The notes: generated by a model not told the origin, from the sequence alone. Positions 16,387 to 25,901 are shown, counted from the stretch's first letter. The stretch: 64,000 nucleotides of DNA from Opitutaceae bacterium (GCA_016794625.1 JAEUGY010000060.1:1-64000); one strand, 5' to 3'. A program made the numbers and translations.

Positions 16387-18102
16387 TCAGCGGACCTTTT
16401 TCAGCAGCAGGAACCGGTGGGGCATGAGCTCGTCCTTGAGTGCGTCCATCGGGGCGGCCGTGATGCGGTCACCCTCCAGATGATTTTTGGCGAGGTCGAC
16501 GGGGCGGATGACGGCGAGCGTATCGGAGTGCCGCACGATGACCTGGGCCTGGACGAAGGAACGGTCGATTTTGTACCAGTCGCCGGTCTGGTTGCGCCAG
16601 CGGGTGTCGCGCTTCCAGGCGGAGGAAGGTATCCGTACCGTGATGACCGTGGCGCCGGGTTCGAGCTTGCGCCACGCGTCGGTCGCGAGTTTGACCAGTT
16701 CGGCCCGCTCGCCGCCCTGAAACTCGTCGCGGGGCAGTTCGTTCGCCGCGATGATGGCCTCACGCAGGGCCGCCTGCTGCTTCTGCACCTGGCCTTGGAC
16801 CGCCTTCATGCGGTTGCGGTTGGCCGCGGTGCGAGCCGGCTCCAGCGCGTCGAGCAGATCGATCTTCTCCTCGAGCAGGCCGATCTCAAAGGGAATCCCA
16901 TCCGTGAAAAACGCCGGTTTTTGGTTGGAGACCGCTTCCTGCACCATGCGGTCGATTTTCTGGAAGTCCGCGTCGATGGAACCCGGAAGGGCGGCGCGTT
17001 GCGCGTTCATTTCGGCGGTGAAGAGCCCCACCCGATCGACAAAGTGGGCCGAGGCGGCCGTGAGGGCGGTGGACTCGGCGGTCGTCTGACGCAGCAGGGC
17101 GGCGTAGGCCGCCAGCACGCGCGTGTGCTCCGCCTGGGCGCTGGTCAGCTCCCGTACGCGGGCGGCCGCGTGGGGCCGATGGGATTGGAAGAGCAGGGGG
17201 TCGGAAAACATCGCGGCCAGCTCGCGGATGCGGGCGGTGTCGGCGGCCAGTTTGGGGTGGCTCTTCGGGTCCACGAGCGCAGCAAGCTGGGCGTGGAGCG
17301 GTTGCAGGGACTGATCCGCCGTATCCAAACGGGTCAATAGGGTTTTCAGCTCCGCGCCGGCCTCGGCGACGCCGTCCGCCGTGGCGGGCAGCGTGGCCAA
17401 CCGGGGTCCGACCAAGCCCGCCCGCTGCCGGGCCTCGGCGACGGTGTTCATGCCGCGCTGCAACAGGCGAAAATCGAGGGTGGTGACGTCGCTCACGGGG
17501 TTTACCTGGCCCACCAGTTGTTCCAAGGCTGCGACCTTGCCTTCCACCTCGCGCAGGTAAAAACGTGCGTTCTTCAGTTCCTCCTGCTGCCGGTAGTCGA
17601 GGCGCGGAGTGGCGGATGCTCCCGCGCTGGCGGCCGCCGGCCGGTTGCCGGGCGCGTTGGATATGGGTGTGACGGGTGACGCGGACGGAGCTGCGGTAGG
17701 GGTGGCGCCCCCGGTCAGGCGGGCCTGCAGCCCCTGGGCCGCGGCGGTCAGGGTGTTGAACTGACGTAGCAGGGGCTCGACCGCTGGATCCTGACCCGGC
17801 AGACGATCCAGGCGGGCCTTCACCTGCGCCATCGCGTCGAGCGCGCCCTGCAGGCGCACCGCCGCCAGCCGAGCCTTCGCGGGTGGCACCGCCTCCTGCC
17901 CCGGACCGGCGGATTGCAGGGCGAGGTTGAGGTTGGTTTCAAACTTCTGCAGGTGGGATTGAGCCTCGCGCACGAGTGCGGTTTCCGCCGCTTCCAGGGC
18001 GCGCAAGGAGGACGCCGGCGAGGCTAGGGTGAGCAACAGGGTAAGGCAGATGCGACGCAGTCCGGGGGAGCGGGCACGAGGGTCCATGAACGTGAACGCC
18101 AT
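16387..18102 (-). CDS. Exported coiled-coil protein of unknown function
   Basis: 571 residues. ATG 18102 is favoured by GAGG about nine bases upstream; ATG 18087 is an alternative. A signal peptide (LRRICLTLLLTLASPASSLRA) is followed by a helical, Ala/Leu/Gln-rich body. A Pro/Ala/Ser linker interrupts it at about residues 130-170. The last ~110 residues are different: ATVITVRIPSSAWKRDTRW and GDWYKIDRSFVQAQVIV suggest a small beta domain with conserved Trp residues. I do not recognise the family. It is convergent with the caspase-like lipoprotein gene and exported, so a periplasmic partnership is possible but unproven. Confidence 0.75.
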   Translation of the reverse strand: MAFTFMDPRARSPGLRRICLTLLLTLASPASSLRALEAAETALVREAQSHLQKFETNLNLALQSAGPGQEAVPPAKARLAAVRLQGALDAMAQVKARLDRLPGQDPAVEPLLRQFNTLTAAAQGLQARLTGGATPTAAPSASPVTPISNAPGNRPAAASAGASATPRLDYRQQEELKNARFYLREVEGKVAALEQLVGQVNPVSDVTTLDFRLLQRGMNTVAEARQRAGLVGPRLATLPATADGVAEAGAELKTLLTRLDTADQSLQPLHAQLAALVDPKSHPKLAADTARIRELAAMFSDPLLFQSHRPHAAARVRELTSAQAEHTRVLAAYAALLRQTTAESTALTAASAHFVDRVGLFTAEMNAQRAALPGSIDADFQKIDRMVQEAVSNQKPAFFTDGIPFEIGLLEEKIDLLDALEPARTAANRNRMKAVQGQVQKQQAALREAIIAANELPRDEFQGGERAELVKLATDAWRKLEPGATVITVRIPSSAWKRDTRWRNQTGDWYKIDRSFVQAQVIVRHSDTLAVIRPVDLAKNHLEGDRITAAPMDALKDELMPHRFLLLKKVR

Positions 18103-18337
18103 CTGTTAATACCTCGGTCTTCAAGTCGAGATGCGGAGTGCGGCCGCGGGCGCGGGCGCGGAGTGCCTACCGTGGAAGTAAATGCTGTTACAACCGTCTT
18201 AAATATAACGATTTAAGTGAAGTATAACGACTGCGTCGCCCCCGTTTGTATTCAAGTTGTTACCAGGAAGCGCTTCTCCCCTGAGGCCGGGTCGGTGAGC
18301 CTGCGTCCCACAAACCAACGTCCGTGATCTTCAGCTT
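18103..18337. promoter_or_regulatory. Divergent promoter region with repeated motifs
   Basis: 235 bases between the exported coiled-coil gene and the short secreted remnant. An AT-rich part (18180-18230) contains TATAACGA twice, 20 bases apart, and TGTTACAAC near 18186 resembles GTTGTTACC near 18256. These may be promoter or operator elements; nothing more can be said. Confidence 0.4.
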
Positions 18338-18574
18338 ATGATGCGACCTCTCTGGCCTTCGGCCCAAACCCTGAAATTCAACGCCTGCTCCGCCGTCATC
18401 GGCGGCTTGGTGTTGGGGATTGCGCTCTTCTTTTGTCCAAGTGTGGCACGGGCGCAGACGCCGGTGGCGACCGCCACGCTGACCTTCGAGGACCTGGGCC
18501 CGAGCCCGGGTGGCACGCACAGGCCGGCGAGCTACGCCGGCAACTTTACCCTCACGTATCCGTTTATTCCTTAA
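18338..18574 (+). pseudogene. N-terminal remnant of a secreted protein gene
   Basis: 78 residues. A clear signal peptide (AVIGGLVLGIALFFCPSVARAQ) is followed by only ~38 mature residues, beginning ATLTFEDLGPSPGG. That start is typical of PEP-CTERM-type surface proteins, which are normally several hundred residues long. No continuation is visible in any downstream frame, but a strong terminator lies 87 bases beyond the end. I read it as a gene that lost its body by deletion. A genuine short secreted peptide is the alternative. Confidence 0.5.
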
Positions 18575-18660
18575 CTGGAAACAGTCACCTGGGGAGCGTC
18601 TTCTCTCCCCGACCTGTTGTCCCACCGCTGCTGACTACACGCACAAGCGCGCTGGACATC

Positions 18661-18693
18661 AACCCCCGTGGTTCACCCGTGCCACGGGGGTTT
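18661..18693 (+). terminator. Rho-independent terminator after the remnant gene
   Basis: AACCCCCGTGG and CCACGGGGGTTT form an 11-bp stem around a ten-base loop. T-rich TTTACTTTTCC follows on the plus strand. The minus strand has no comparable T run, so it serves plus-strand transcription. Confidence 0.85.
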
Positions 18694-18733
18694 ACTTTTC
18701 CTACGAGGGTGAGTCAGGCCTGCGGGAAGCCGC

Positions 18734-20104
18734 CTACACCCCGCGCACCCGCCAGCCGCGACGGTAGGAGCGGCGGAGAAACCGGTCGGCGGTCGGGTGT
18801 TGGGGGAACCGCATGCCCGCGGCGTCCCACAGCAGGGTGGTGTCCGGCACCCGGATCGCGACCGTGCCCAGCAGGATGGCTTCGGACATGGGCCCGCTTC
18901 GGCTGAAGTTCGATTCCGGTGTTTCGCCGCCGAGGCAGCCGTCGACGAAGTGGTGATAGTGATTGCGAGGGGAGAAGGCGGTCCGAACGACGCTCGCGAA
19001 CTTCGCGCGCGGCAGCAACCGGGCGCCCGAGGTATGGGGAAGGAGAAGGGCCCCTTCCGTGCCGACCACCATGGCCGCCTCGCCCGGGTAGGTTTTGAAG
19101 CCCTCCTCCCGGGCCAGCGCCTGGATGTCGTCGGGCGGGAACGCCTCACCGTCATACCACTCGACGGTGAGTTCCGGGCCCGCGGTCCAGCGGTTTCCCG
19201 GGAAGACCCAGGTGATGTGATTGGTCTGCGGCCAGGTGTCGGCCCGACGCTCCGGCGACGTTTTCCAAGACTCCTGCACTGAGGCACGCACGGACAAAGG
19301 GGCTTGCAGGTCGAGCCCCTTCCACACGGCGTCGAAGAGGTGACACCCGATGTCGCCTGACCACCCCGTGCCGAAGTCCTGCCACGACCGCCACTGGGCG
19401 GGATGGTAGACGTCCGGGGCGAACGGTCGTTCGGGCGCGGTCCCCAGCCAGAGATCCCAGTTGAGGTGGGCCGGCGCGGGTGCGCCGGTGGACGGGCGCG
19501 GCCCGGCCAGACGGTACTTTTCCGCGCCCGGCCGGTTGGCGCAGAGAACGATGCGCCGCACCTTGCCGATGACCCCGGATCGCAGCCAGTCCACCGCCTG
19601 TCGGTCGCCCGCGCCCGACGCGTGCTGCGTCCCGAGCTGGGTGACGAGACCGGGGGCGGAGGCGGCGCGGGTCAGGGCGCGGCACTCGGCGACGTCGTGA
19701 CACAGAGGCTTCTGACAATAGACATGTTTGCCCGCCCGTAGCGCAGCCAGGGCAATGGGCGCGTGCATGTGATCCGGCACGGTGATGCTGACCGAGTCGA
19801 TCCGGCTGCCTTCCTGCTCCAGCATTTCCCGCCAGTCAGCGTAGCGCCGCGCCTCCGGCACCAGCACGGCGGCTTTGTCGAGCTGCTCGCGATCCACATC
19901 GCAGAGTGCGACCACGCGACACCGCGGATGCTGCAGGAACTGCTTCAGATCATTGCCCCCCATCATGCCGCCCACGCCGATGCAGGCGTGGTTGAGGCTT
20001 TCGTTCGGCGAGATACGCCGGGGGAGGGGAGTGCTGGTACAACCGGGAGCCAGCGACCAAAGGGCGGTCGCGGCGCCGAGGTGGAGGAAGTCTTTGCGTT
20101 TCAT
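18734..20104 (-). CDS. Exported Gfo/Idh/MocA-family oxidoreductase
   Basis: 456 residues. The N-terminus MKRKDFLHLGAATALW leads to APGC, a possible lipobox or Tat-like export signal. A Rossmann domain follows (ACIGVGGMMGG, then VVALCDVD), with the family lysine motif as HVYCQKPLCHD, where Gln replaces the usual Glu. The C-terminal half matches the Gfo/Idh alpha/beta domain (WSGDIGCHLFDAVWKGLDL). These enzymes act on sugars or inositols with tightly bound or diffusible NAD(P). It is divergent from the lacI-type gene (158 bases between starts), so it probably belongs to that carbohydrate locus. Confidence 0.88.
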   Translation of the reverse strand: MKRKDFLHLGAATALWSLAPGCTSTPLPRRISPNESLNHACIGVGGMMGGNDLKQFLQHPRCRVVALCDVDREQLDKAAVLVPEARRYADWREMLEQEGSRIDSVSITVPDHMHAPIALAALRAGKHVYCQKPLCHDVAECRALTRAASAPGLVTQLGTQHASGAGDRQAVDWLRSGVIGKVRRIVLCANRPGAEKYRLAGPRPSTGAPAPAHLNWDLWLGTAPERPFAPDVYHPAQWRSWQDFGTGWSGDIGCHLFDAVWKGLDLQAPLSVRASVQESWKTSPERRADTWPQTNHITWVFPGNRWTAGPELTVEWYDGEAFPPDDIQALAREEGFKTYPGEAAMVVGTEGALLLPHTSGARLLPRAKFASVVRTAFSPRNHYHHFVDGCLGGETPESNFSRSGPMSEAILLGTVAIRVPDTTLLWDAAGMRFPQHPTADRFLRRSYRRGWRVRGV

Positions 20105-20262
20105 CAGAGGTGGCGGAGGAGCTCCAATGTGGGAAACCCAGCGTGGACCGGGATGTGCCGGATTGCAATGAGCGGCGCAACCCGACGGTTCCGGCCGCGT
20201 TCCGGCGTCGGGCGGGGATTGTTTGCTCGCCCCCGGGCGGGAGGACTCATTTAACGCCTGCC

Positions 20263-21297
20263 ATGGAGAACCGTCGCGTCACCCAGCTCGACGTGGCCCG
20301 CAAGGCCGGTGTCCACCGGGCCACGGTGTCGATGGCCTTCCGGAATCATCCGAACCTGCCAGCCCGCACCCGCGAGCGGATCCGGCGGATTGCGGAGCGG
20401 ATGGGTTATGTCCCGGATCCGATGCTGGCGGCCCTCGCCGCCTACCGCAGCCGGATCCGGCCCGCCGGCTACCAGGGGGTCATCGCCTGGGTGGTAAACT
20501 CGGCCTATGCGTTCGACTGGCGGGAGCGGCCCCACTTTGTCGACTACTTTGAGGGGGCGACCACGCGCGCGAGAAGGCATGGCTTCAAAGTGGAGATCGT
20601 CGACTTGAACCTGCCCCAGACCCGGCTGGAGCGGGTCGCCTCCATCCTCAAGGCGCGAAACGTGACCGGCGTGTTGCTCTGTCCGCAACCTCGGCCCGAG
20701 ACGGTGCTGCCCTTTCCCTGGAGGGATTTTTCCGCCGTCACCTTCGGCTACACCCTGACCGATCCGCAGCTCCACACGGTCACCGCCACCCACTACCGCG
20801 CGACGCTCCAGACCATGCGCAACCTGCAGCGGCTCGGCTACAAGCGGATCGGATTGGTGCTGCATGACGTGCACGACCGGAGGACGGACCACAATTACCT
20901 CGCCGGTTATCTCGTCGGCCAGCATCTCGGGGGGGCGAAGACGAAGATCCCGCCGCTGGAGGCCGACTATGGAGACACGGCGGCCGTGTCCCGGTGGCTG
21001 CGCCGGCACCGGCCCGACGCCGTGGTGACCGGAAGTTATCAATTTTTGAATACGCTCAGACTGCTCGACGTGCGCGTGCCGCTCGATCTGGGTGTCGCCT
21101 GCCCGGTGCTGCCCTCGGACCGCACGGACTGTTCCGGCATGGTCGAGAACAACGTGCGGGCGGGGGCGGTGGCCGTGGACTTCTTGGTCTCGATGATCCA
21201 GCGGGGAGAACGCGGGGTGCCGGAGAGTGCGGAGCGTATCCACGTGGAGTGCCGCTGGCATGCGGGAAAGTCGGTGCGCACGGTCGGCTCGCCGTGA
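20263..21297 (+). CDS. LacI-family transcriptional regulator
   Basis: 344 residues from the ATG at 20263; upstream codons show no protein character. The helix-turn-helix is at residues 6-28 (TQLDVARKAGVHRATVSMAF), followed by the hinge region RRIAERMGYVPDPML. The effector domain is periplasmic-binding-protein-like (VTGVLLCPQP, YKRIGLVLHD, DAVVTGSYQFL). The AGYLVGQ region and the closing DFLVSMIQRGERG are as in the family. It probably responds to a sugar and controls the divergent Gfo/Idh gene and the downstream receptor operon. Confidence 0.92.
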   Translation: MENRRVTQLDVARKAGVHRATVSMAFRNHPNLPARTRERIRRIAERMGYVPDPMLAALAAYRSRIRPAGYQGVIAWVVNSAYAFDWRERPHFVDYFEGATTRARRHGFKVEIVDLNLPQTRLERVASILKARNVTGVLLCPQPRPETVLPFPWRDFSAVTFGYTLTDPQLHTVTATHYRATLQTMRNLQRLGYKRIGLVLHDVHDRRTDHNYLAGYLVGQHLGGAKTKIPPLEADYGDTAAVSRWLRRHRPDAVVTGSYQFLNTLRLLDVRVPLDLGVACPVLPSDRTDCSGMVENNVRAGAVAVDFLVSMIQRGERGVPESAERIHVECRWHAGKSVRTVGSP

Positions 21298-21320
21298 TTC
21301 CGGACGCGGTCGGGGGGCGT

Positions 21321-21342
21321 TTTTGTCGTCTGTGCGACAAAA
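21321..21342. promoter_or_regulatory. Perfect palindrome upstream of TonB receptor 3
   Basis: TTTTGTCG and CGACAAAA flank TCTGTG, 24 bases past the lacI-type stop and 74 bases before the receptor start. It could be an operator for the neighbouring regulator or a weak terminator. The spacer is wider than in classic LacI operators. Confidence 0.5.
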
Positions 21343-21415
21343 GCCGCGATTGAATCGCCGCGGTCGTTGTGGCCTAACCGGCGCAACTCGGCATCACCCC
21401 CGCCGCACCCGCCCC

Positions 21416-23764
21416 ATGAAATCATCCCTACCCCGCCTGACGTTGGTTCTCCTCGCCCTCGGCTCCGCCGCCCGGGCCCAATCCGGTCCATCCACCCCGT
21501 CGAATCCGGCTCCGGCCGCGCGCGAGACCGTGGTCGAGCTCTCGACCTTCGAGGTCTCCACCGCGCTGGATCGCGGCTACCGCGCCGGCAACTCCGTTTC
21601 GGCCACCCGCATCGACACGCCGATCAAGGAGCTGCCGTTCGCCGTCAGCGCCTTCACCCAGCAGTTCATCCAGGACACCGGATCGACGGACCTCTTTGAC
21701 CTCGTGCGCTACGCCCCTGGCGTGACCAGCGGCGGCAAGGAGTTCACGGGTGGCAAGTCGGTCTTCACCATCCGTGGATTCGACCAGCAGCCGCAGCGCA
21801 ACGGATTTGTCGGCAATACCTATGTCGACACCGTGGCGATCGAGCGCGTGGAGGTCGTCAAGGGCCCGGCTTCCGTCCTTTATGGACAGGTGGCGCCTGG
21901 AGGCACGGTGAACTACATCACCAAACGCGCCCAGGAGAAGCCGTTTGCCCAGCTCAATCTCACCGTGGGAAGTTACAACCTGCTGCGCACCCAGATGGAC
22001 GTCAACCAGCCCATCGCCGAGGGCAAGGTCATGGCCCGTTTCAACGGGGTCTGGCAGAATGGCATGCAGTACATTGATCCGACCGGAAAGGCCTCGGACC
22101 AAATGTGGGTGATCGCCCCGACGGTGACCTGGAAGATCACGCCGAACATCAGCCTCGTGTCGGACTACGAGTGGTACCACCGCCGGGAAAACGTGCCCCA
22201 GATGTTCAAGATGAACATGAACATTCCCGGGCTGGTGAATCCGATCGACAGCAGCGACATGGGTTTCATGGCGAACGTGCCTCTCGGAAGGGACTTCAAC
22301 TACGGCAGCCGGAACGACTGGAGAAAGAGCGACAACGAATCGGTCAATGAGCAGCTGATCATGAAAGTGGGTTCGGACTGGGTCGTGCGCGGTTCGTTCG
22401 TGTATCAGAAATCCCGCATCGCCCACAAGCTGACCGGCGGTGGATCCGTCAATCTCACGGTGCCCGCCCGCTATGGCACCGGCACGGCGGCGGCGCGGGC
22501 GTTTGCGGCCGAGGTGCTCGCGAACCCGCTGGTGGGGCTCACGGCGGACGCCGCGACCATCAATCGTCGGGCGCGCCTGGAGGAGTCGTGGGGCAAGACG
22601 GTCGCCTACCAGGCGGAGGCCACGGGGCGCTATGATTTCGACTGGGGCACGCTCAAGCCGCTCTTCGGCGCATTCTACAGCTCCAACCGGAGCCAGACGC
22701 GGCAGCGCCAGGTGTCCGGCCTGAATTCAACCACGCCCGGACCGCAGGGCGCGAAGACCGTGCCGTTCCCGATGTGGGATCTGCTCAAGCCTGCGACCAT
22801 CGACTACGACACGGATTTCGATCCCGCCGCTCTTCCTCTCACGACCTACAGTCAGAACATCGGCAAGAACACCGCCGTTTACTCGGTCTTGAACGCCAGC
22901 CTGCTCAAGGGCCGGTTGCAGGCCGTCGCCGGGGTGCGCCATAATCGAGCCACGGCGTATGCCAACAACATCCGCACGGGCGTGCTGCGCATTGCTGAAA
23001 ATTCGCCCAAGCGAACCGCTCCGCAGTTGGGTCTCGGTTACAAGGTCACCAACGATGTCATGCTGTACACATCCTACAGCGAGGCCTTCGTCGTGAACAA
23101 CTCCGCGTTGCAAACCTTGAATGTGCCGGTGGGTCCGGCCAAGCCTACGACGTCGCGCGGCTACGAGGTGGGCGTCAAGACCGACCTTCGGGACGGACGG
23201 ATTTCGTCGACGGTCTCGCTGTTCGAAATCGAAAACCAGGACCGGATCACGAGCTTCAACATCATCCAGCCCAATGCGCAGGTGGTCATCACCACGACGC
23301 AGGGAACGGTCGATCGCAGCCGTGGCATCGAGGGGGATCTGACGTTTTCGCCCACCGACCACTGGCAGATCTACGTCAGTGGTGCGCTCAATGACGTGCG
23401 TGTGACCAAGGTCCCCGATCCTTCGCTCAACATCTACCTCGGTTCCCATCCCGAGGCCTCGGCCAAGTTCCTCGCGAATCTCTGGACGCGTTACAACTTC
23501 ACCGGCGAGAACCTGAAAGGCTATTGGATCGGCGCCGGCGCCAACCACACCGGACGCAAGGCCCAGCGCCTGCAGAATCCGTTTCTCTTCCTGCCCTCCT
23601 ACACGCTCTACGACCTGACGGTCGGGCGCGACTGGAAGTGGCGCGGACGGCCGACCTCGGTCACACTCGCCTGGAAGAACATGACGAACGTCGAGTACTT
23701 TCCCGCGAACCAGCAGCGCGGCTGGCCGGGCCGGGTGACCCTCGATTTTGGCATCCGTTACTGA
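21416..23764 (+). CDS. TonB-dependent receptor 3, siderophore-receptor-like
   Basis: 782 residues. The ATG at 21416 opens a standard signal peptide (RLTLVLLALGSAARAQ). The TonB-box-like VELSTFEV is at ~40-47. The plug follows, with KELPFAVSAFTQQFIQD, IERVEVVKGPASVLYGQ and APGGTVNYITK, in the style of TonB-dependent siderophore receptors. The barrel ends VTLDFGIRY, with the terminal aromatic typical of outer-membrane porins. Although the subgroup is called siderophore-like, the LacI, DUF2264 and MFS neighbours argue for a carbohydrate or plant-derived glycoside as substrate. The next gene starts 49 bases later. Confidence 0.93.
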   Translation: MKSSLPRLTLVLLALGSAARAQSGPSTPSNPAPAARETVVELSTFEVSTALDRGYRAGNSVSATRIDTPIKELPFAVSAFTQQFIQDTGSTDLFDLVRYAPGVTSGGKEFTGGKSVFTIRGFDQQPQRNGFVGNTYVDTVAIERVEVVKGPASVLYGQVAPGGTVNYITKRAQEKPFAQLNLTVGSYNLLRTQMDVNQPIAEGKVMARFNGVWQNGMQYIDPTGKASDQMWVIAPTVTWKITPNISLVSDYEWYHRRENVPQMFKMNMNIPGLVNPIDSSDMGFMANVPLGRDFNYGSRNDWRKSDNESVNEQLIMKVGSDWVVRGSFVYQKSRIAHKLTGGGSVNLTVPARYGTGTAAARAFAAEVLANPLVGLTADAATINRRARLEESWGKTVAYQAEATGRYDFDWGTLKPLFGAFYSSNRSQTRQRQVSGLNSTTPGPQGAKTVPFPMWDLLKPATIDYDTDFDPAALPLTTYSQNIGKNTAVYSVLNASLLKGRLQAVAGVRHNRATAYANNIRTGVLRIAENSPKRTAPQLGLGYKVTNDVMLYTSYSEAFVVNNSALQTLNVPVGPAKPTTSRGYEVGVKTDLRDGRISSTVSLFEIENQDRITSFNIIQPNAQVVITTTQGTVDRSRGIEGDLTFSPTDHWQIYVSGALNDVRVTKVPDPSLNIYLGSHPEASAKFLANLWTRYNFTGENLKGYWIGAGANHTGRKAQRLQNPFLFLPSYTLYDLTVGRDWKWRGRPTSVTLAWKNMTNVEYFPANQQRGWPGRVTLDFGIRY

Positions 23765-23813
23765 GCCGCCGCCCCATCGTTCCAAGGAATTTGTCTCCCC
23801 AGAGCTCCTCCGC

Positions 23814-25838
23814 ATGACCCACTGTGAGCCCGATTGGATGCGTCGAGACTTCCTCAAGGCCGCCGCCGCTGTCGGTGGAGCGTCTGTGGCCGGCCTGTGG
23901 TCCGGGCCGAGGGTTGCGGCAGCCGCCCCAGCGGGCCCGGGCGGTGGTTCTCTCCCTGAATCGTACCTGTACTGGCAGACGGCTGCGCGTCGGCTGATCG
24001 AACCGTTGGCGGCTCTCATGGTGCCGGGCCGGGCGGATCTGCCGATTCAGGGACAGGCCAGCGTTTACGGCGGTCCGCAGGCCGATCGGCTTGAGAGTCT
24101 GGTCCGGCCCTTGGTCTTGGCCGCGCATTGGTTGCAGTCGGTCAAACGGGACGAGGATTCCGCCCTGCGCGAGCGGATTTCGAGCTGGTTCCGTGCTGCG
24201 CTGTTGATCGGGACGGACCCGAAAAACCCGCAGTATTTTGGTCCCGACGCCAACTACCACCAGCATCATGTGGAGATCGGCCTGCTTTGCATCGGATTCC
24301 AACTTGCGCCCGAGGACCTTTGGGACCCGTTCACGTCGCCGCAAAAGGACCAGATAGCCCGCTGGATTGGCACCGCGCGCGGCAACGGGATCGTCAACAA
24401 CAACCACTATTTCATGGCCGTCCACATCCTCGAGTTCCTCGGGGCGAAAGGTTACGGCCGGCCGGCGGACCGGCCGATCGTGGACGAGTTTCTCACGCGG
24501 CTCGAATTCCTGCATCGTGGCGGTGGCTGGTTTGAGGATGGCGTCAACCAGGCGTACGACCACTACAACGCCTTCGCGTTTCACTTCTACGGATTGATGT
24601 GGTGCCGGCACTATGGCGCGCGCGACCAGGTGCGGGCGCAACGGTGGCGGGCGTGGGCGCGCACGTTTGTGCGCGACTATCAGCACTTCTTCGCGGCCAG
24701 CGGCGAGCATCCGGCCTTTGGTCGTTCGATGACCTACCGCTTCAACACCATCAATGTCTTTGGCATGGCGCTGGCCGAGGATTGTTGTGACCTCTCCCCC
24801 GGGATGCTGCGGCGGCTGTGCACGCGGAATCTCGACTTTTTCCTGAGCAAGCCGATCACGCAGTCGCAGGGCTGTCTCTCGCTTGGCTGGACCGACGAGT
24901 TTCCCCCCTTGGTGGAACTGTATTCCTGCGCCGCCTCTCCCTATTGGGCGGCCAAGGGGTTCGCGGCGCTGCTTCTGCCGCCGGCGCATCCGTTCTGGAC
25001 GAGTCCCGAGGAATCACTGCCGAGCGAGCGCGGAGACCACGCTCATGTGATTCCGCCGGCCGGACTGGTGGTGCGCAGCGTCGGGGGCGCCGTCGAGATC
25101 CTCAACGCCGGTTCGCAGGTGGCGGTGGGCAACCTCCGCTACGGCGCCTGGAAATGGAGCAAGACCGCCTACCGGACCGGCACGAGTTTCACCCTCGCCT
25201 TTCCGGCGGACACCTCGTGGTCGCACGACAGCGCCCTCACCCTGCATCTCCCGGATGGGAGCATTTACGGCCGTCACTCGACCGTCGCGGTCGAGATGGA
25301 CGAGCGGCACATCTACTACAGCACCAATTTCGGCGGACGGAACAACCAGGTGAACGTCAGCATCGAGGCGGGAGTGTGGTGGAAGGCCGGCTGGCTCCTG
25401 CAGCTCCACGTGTTCGAGGCGCGGCAGCCGGGGTTGCTGCGTTTGGGCGGCTATGTGCTTCCCTTGATGGATACGCAGGTGAAGCTGGAAGGCGAGGGCG
25501 GGGCGCGTCTCGCGGCCTGGTCACCGGAGGGCCGTGGCACCGTCCTGCAGCCGTTGCATGGGATCTCCAAGCTCGATTGGGAACGGCGCCTGGACACTTC
25601 GACACCGCGAACGCACATCGCCTCTCCCTTCCACGTCACCCCGTTGGGCTCCACCTCCCCGTTCGAGGGCCCGGGCTGGATCGCGGCGCTGACCTGGACC
25701 GGCGGCAACCGGGACGAGGCGCGGGCGTGGACTGTCGTGTCGGGCCGGGCGGGAGCATGGAGGCTCGACCACCCCTCGCTTGGCTCCTGGGCAATCGATC
25801 ACTGGGCCCTTCCTGCACTGGGCGCCACGCGGACGTGA
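23814..25838 (+). CDS. Tat-exported DUF2264-family protein
   Basis: 674 residues from ATG 23814; ATG 23838, immediately before the RRDFLK Tat motif, is an equally good start. After the twin-arginine signal (RRDFLKAAAAVGGASVAGLW) comes a helical ~370-residue region with AALLIGTDPKNPQYFG, HHVEIGLLCIGFQL, NGIVNNNHYFMAVHILEFLG and GWFEDGVNQAYDHYNAFAFH, as in DUF2264. A C-terminal beta-rich region follows. DUF2264 proteins are alpha/alpha-barrel-like and occur in glycoside or rhamnogalacturonan-type utilisation clusters; the activity of this one is unknown. Asp, His and Tyr residues in the NYHQHH and YDHYN motifs are candidate active-site residues. Confidence 0.85.
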   Translation: MTHCEPDWMRRDFLKAAAAVGGASVAGLWSGPRVAAAAPAGPGGGSLPESYLYWQTAARRLIEPLAALMVPGRADLPIQGQASVYGGPQADRLESLVRPLVLAAHWLQSVKRDEDSALRERISSWFRAALLIGTDPKNPQYFGPDANYHQHHVEIGLLCIGFQLAPEDLWDPFTSPQKDQIARWIGTARGNGIVNNNHYFMAVHILEFLGAKGYGRPADRPIVDEFLTRLEFLHRGGGWFEDGVNQAYDHYNAFAFHFYGLMWCRHYGARDQVRAQRWRAWARTFVRDYQHFFAASGEHPAFGRSMTYRFNTINVFGMALAEDCCDLSPGMLRRLCTRNLDFFLSKPITQSQGCLSLGWTDEFPPLVELYSCAASPYWAAKGFAALLLPPAHPFWTSPEESLPSERGDHAHVIPPAGLVVRSVGGAVEILNAGSQVAVGNLRYGAWKWSKTAYRTGTSFTLAFPADTSWSHDSALTLHLPDGSIYGRHSTVAVEMDERHIYYSTNFGGRNNQVNVSIEAGVWWKAGWLLQLHVFEARQPGLLRLGGYVLPLMDTQVKLEGEGGARLAAWSPEGRGTVLQPLHGISKLDWERRLDTSTPRTHIASPFHVTPLGSTSPFEGPGWIAALTWTGGNRDEARAWTVVSGRAGAWRLDHPSLGSWAIDHWALPALGATRT

Positions 25839-25901
25839 GACACCGATGACCTCGACGACCGGGTCCCAACGCGCTTCGGCGCGGATGTGTTTACTTCCTC
25901 C

